Part shown: piece by piece, positions 60,701 to 64,000 of the stretch
Layout of the letters: every line of letters begins with the position of its first letter
Numbering within the stretch: the stretch's first letter is position 1
Assembly: GCA_029532625.1 (NCBI GenBank)
Contig: JARFXM010000009.1
Coordinates: forward strand, 4,278,001-4,342,000
Direction of reading: 5' to 3'
From: Lomentospora prolificans
Taxonomy: Eukaryota > Ascomycota > Sordariomycetes > Microascales > Microascaceae
Length of the DNA: 64,000 nt
Position numbers and translations under genes: made by a program
The notes under the pieces: model-generated
The model's database searches: none
What the model was told of the DNA's origin: nothing
What the model saw: the letters and a program-made list of their open reading frames with translations, nothing else

Positions 60701-63700
60701 TAACCTCATCGAGCAGTTGCTACATATGTACTGGGATGTCGAGCGTCATTTCATTGGCCAGCGCCAACAGGAAGATAGCGTGATCTTGAAGCTCCGTGAT
60801 CAGAACAAGGATGACATCGTCAAGGTTGTCCAAATTGTCCTCTCTCACAGTCGCGTGGGCCCCAAGAGCTCCCTAGTTCTTGCCATCCTCGACGAGTATC
60901 GTCCCAACAAACCTAATGTGGGCAATGTTGGCAAGTATTTCCGAGATATCCTGCGCCAGTTAACTGAGCTTCAATCCTCTCGAGCCACTTCCAAGGTTTC
61001 CCTTAAGGCCCGTGAGATCATGATTCAATGCTCTATGCCCTCGTTGGAGGAGAGGACTGCGCAGATGGAGCATATCCTCAGGTCGTCCGTCGTCGAATCC
61101 CGCTATGGCGAGACTGGTTGGGATCACAGGGAGCCTAATCTTGAGGTGATCAAGGAGGTCGTCGATTCCAAGTATACCGTTTTCGACGTTTTGACTCTTT
61201 TCTTCGGTCATGACGATCCTTGGGTCTCGTTGGCCGCCCTCGAGGTTTACGTTCGTCGCGCGTACCGTGCGTACATTCTGAACCAAGTTTCGTACCATCA
61301 CGACGATAGCGGCAACCCGCTCTATCTTTCTTGGGATTTCTCACTGAGGAAGATTGGTCAATCCGAATTTGGCCTTCCCCTCCAGTCTGCGGCGCCATCG
61401 TCACCGGCGACTCCAAGCGGCGAGTTTAAGCGCATCCACTCTATTAGCGATATGTCTTACAAGCTGGTCAACAAGTGGGATGAGGAACCCAACCGAAAAG
61501 GTGTCATTGTTCCTTGTGCCTACATTGACGATGCCGAGGAGCTCCTTCCCAAGGCCCTCGAGGCCCTCCCCGTATTCACTAAGCGCAAGCAACCTGGCCT
61601 AATGGCTGATCTCAGTGGCAAGAGGCGACCGGCCGCGTCTAAGGCGTCCTCCTCTGATGAGGAGGAGCTGTCGGCGGTCATTAATGTTGCTATTCGTGAT
61701 GCCGAGAGCGAAAATGACCAGGAGATCCTCGAGCGAATTCTGCCCATCATTGAACAGGTCAAGGATGATCTCTTCGCCCGCCGCGTGCGACGAGTCACCT
61801 TTATCTGCGGCCATAGCAATGGCTCGTATCCCGGCCACTACACCTTTAGGGGTCCCGACTATATCGAAGATGACAGCATTCGCCACAGCGAGCCTGCCTT
61901 GGCCTTCCAACTTGAGCTCGGACGCCTAGCTAAGTTCCACATCAAGCCCGTCTTCACACAGAACAAGAACATCCACGTTTATGAGGGTGTTGGCAAGAGC
62001 GTCGACACTGACAAGCGCTACTTCACTCGTGCTGTAATTCGACCTGGCCGTCTCCGGGATGAGATTCCCACCGCGGAATATCTGATTAATGAGGCTGACG
62101 GCGTTATTAACGACATCTTTGATGCCTTGGAGATTATTGGCAACAATAACTCCGATCTTAACCATATTTTCATGAACTTCACTCCCATCTTCCAACTCCA
62201 CCCTCGAGATGTCGAGCACAACCTGCAGGGATTTTTGGATCGATTTGGAGCCCGCGCATGGCGCCTACGCGTAGCCCAGGTGGAGATCCGTATCGTCTGT
62301 ACCGACCCTGAAGGTAGCCCACTGCCCCTCCGTGTCATAATCACGAACACTTCTGGTTACATCGTCGACGTTGACATGTATGCTGAACGGAAATCGGAGA
62401 AGGGCGACTGGGTCTTCCATAGCATTGGTGGCACCAAAGAGAAGGGACCTATGCATCTCATGCCCGTGTCTACTCCTTATGCCACGAAGAACCACCTCCA
62501 GCCCAAGCGTTACAAGGCTCATCTTATGGGTACGCAATATGTGTACGATTTCCCCGAGCTGTTCAGGCAAGCTATTCAGAATACCTGGACAAAGGCAGTC
62601 AAGAAGAACCCCAGTCTTGCTTCGCAGCAGCCCAAGCAAGGCGAATGCATTGTCTTCTCTGAGCTTGTCCTTGACGACCAAGATAACCTCGACGAGGTTA
62701 ATCGTGAGCCTGGTACTAACACCTGTGGTATGGTGGGCTGGCTCATCCGGGCTCGTACTCCCGAGTACCCAAGCGGCCGTCGATTCATTGTTGTGGCCAA
62801 CGATATCACTTTCAAGATTGGCTCGTTCGGACCCAAGGAGGACAACTTCTTCCACAAGTGCACCGAACTCGCTAGGAAGCTAGGAATCCCTCGTATCTAC
62901 CTATCTGCAAACTCCGGTGCTCGTCTCGGTATTGCGGAGGAGCTTATCCCCCATTTCAAGGTCGCTTGGAAGGACCCTAAGTCTCCCGAGGCCGGCTTCA
63001 AGTATCTCTACCTCGATGACGCTACCAAGAAGCGATTTGAGAGTGCGGTGATTACCGAGCAGGTTGTTGAGGAGGGAGAAAAGAGGAACAAGATCATCAC
63101 CGTCATTGGCAATGAAGACGGGCTTGGTGTTGAGTGCTTGCGAGGCTCTGGTCTCATCGCTGGTGGAACGAGCAGGGCTTACAACGACATCTTCACCGTC
63201 ACACTGGTCACCTGCCGTTCAGTTGGTACGTATTCGTTTTTTTTTTTTTTTTTTTTTTTTTTTTGGCAGTCTTGTGCGTGATCAAGCGACTGACACGAAG
63301 AAACAGGTATTGGCGCGTATCTTGTCCGCCTTGGTCAGCGTGCTGTCCAGATTGAGGGCCAGCCTATCATCCTCACTGGTGCTCCTGCCTTGAACAACTT
63401 GCTTGGTCGTGAGGTCTACACTTCTAACCTGCAACTTGGTGGCACGCAAATCATGTACAGGAACGGCGTTTCTCATATGACGGCAGCAGATGACTTTGCC
63501 GGTATTTCTAGGATCGTTGAGTGGATGTCGTTCGTGCCGAAGGAGAGGAACGCTCCTGTCCCCATCAGTCCCAGCTCTGATCCTTGGGACCGTGACGTTG
63601 TTTACACACCTCCTCAGAGGCAGCCTTACGACGTGCGGTGGATGATAGCTGGCCGCTACGAGGATCCCGAGACCGAACAGGGCGACTTCGAGCCTGGTCT

Positions 63701-64000
63701 CTTTGACAAGGACTCATTCGTCGAGACCCTTGGTGGATGGGCCAAGACTGTGGTCGTTGGCCGTGCCCGACTTGGCGGCATCCCCGTCGGTGTTATCGGA
63801 GTCGAAACCCGGTCCGTTGAGAATATTACCCCCGCCGATGCTGCCAACCCCGACTCGATCGAACAAGTTACCATCGAGGCCGGTGGTGTGTGGTACCCCA
63901 ACTCGGCCTTCAAGACCGCCCAGGCGATCAACGACTTCAACAATGGTGAACAGTTGCCCCTTATGATCCTCGCTAACTGGCGCGGTTTCTCCGGCGGTCA
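57776..64000 (+). CDS. accA: Acetyl-CoA carboxylase, 3' end beyond the window
   Basis: Exons 57776–57964, 58050–58315, 58382–63225 and 63307–64000 (continuing) encode about 1,998 of the roughly 2,230–2,290 residues usual for fungal ACC. The cytosolic enzyme makes malonyl-CoA, the committed step of fatty-acid synthesis. Domain order seen: biotin carboxylase (VLIANNGIAAVKEIRSVRKW, ATP loop KASEGGGGKGIRK, and EHPTTEMVSGVNLPA); biotin carrier with EVMKMYMPL, the biotinylated lysine at residue 736; a long central region; and carboxyltransferase starting with VANDITFKIGSFGP and SANSGARLGIAEE, through GGWAKTVVVGRARLGGIPVG. Introns are 85, 66 and 81 bases, clustered at the 5' end plus one in the carboxyltransferase; the last contains a 28-T run. 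The short N terminus has no mitochondrial targeting look. The start is the first ATG (MTEITGASNG), followed by a normal family N terminus. Confidence 0.97.
63237..63264 (+). repeat. 28-T homopolymer inside ACC intron 3
   Basis: An uninterrupted run of 28 T lies 11 bases after the 5' splice site of the 81-base intron, ahead of a CTGAC branch-like site and the AACAG acceptor. The exact length is likely to vary with sequencing and between strains. Confidence 0.85.

Noticed and set aside
1..64000. Search for tRNA, 5S rRNA, telomeric TTAGGG arrays and CRISPR arrays
   Set aside because: GGTTCGAnnCC-like strings (for example near 2450, 14393 and 35070) were inspected and lacked any cloverleaf context; no repeated spacer structure or telomere repeats were found.

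Overview
The window is nuclear DNA of a filamentous ascomycete (Pezizomycotina, probably Sordariomycetes or a close class). The evidence is short GT–AG introns of roughly 50–160 bases (one of 234) with CTRAY-like branch sites, pyrimidine-rich leaders and trailers, and single-copy genes whose best-recognised relatives are fungal: NADPH oxidase NoxA, NudE, a fungal-type acetyl-CoA carboxylase, a FIT/Scs3 protein and a GH55 glucanase. I saw no rRNA, tRNA, CRISPR array, telomeric repeat or intact transposon.

Layout. Positions 1–16,725 form a gene desert: no open frame that I can recognise, one polypyrimidine tract and one perfect 20-bp palindrome. A three-exon BCS1-like AAA ATPase (+, 16,726–18,362) follows, then the NADPH oxidase gene noxA (+, 21,306–23,212). 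A compact block spans 27.2–35.0 kb: a Myb/HTH-type putative DNA-binding protein (+), converging on an Ap4A phosphorylase (−), then a FIT-family ER membrane protein (−) and a secreted GH55 exo-beta-1,3-glucanase (−). After a gene-poor 5 kb comes an F-box/WD40 ubiquitin-ligase substrate receptor (−, 40,310–42,528). A decayed DUF7704-like membrane-protein gene lies at 45.6–46.2 kb (−), upstream of and divergent from an NADP-dependent ADH6/cinnamyl-alcohol-type dehydrogenase (+, 47,026–48,243). The dynein regulator nudE (+, 51,808–53,636) and acetyl-CoA carboxylase (+, from 57,776, cut by the right edge after about 1,998 residues) complete the window.

The genes do not form an obvious pathway cluster. 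They are mostly housekeeping or developmental functions with separate promoters: fatty-acid synthesis (ACC), lipid-droplet/ER homeostasis (FIT), cell-wall glucan turnover (GH55), ROS signalling (NoxA), nuclear migration (NudE), regulated proteolysis (F-box/WD40) and nucleotide metabolism (Apa). Exon joins below were worked out by eye from splice-site consensus and protein continuity and have not been checked against transcripts. The least ordinary items are the long desert, the indel-ridden DUF7704 pseudogene, the two alternative 3' splice sites in the first intron of the Myb-like gene, and the 28-T run inside an ACC intron.
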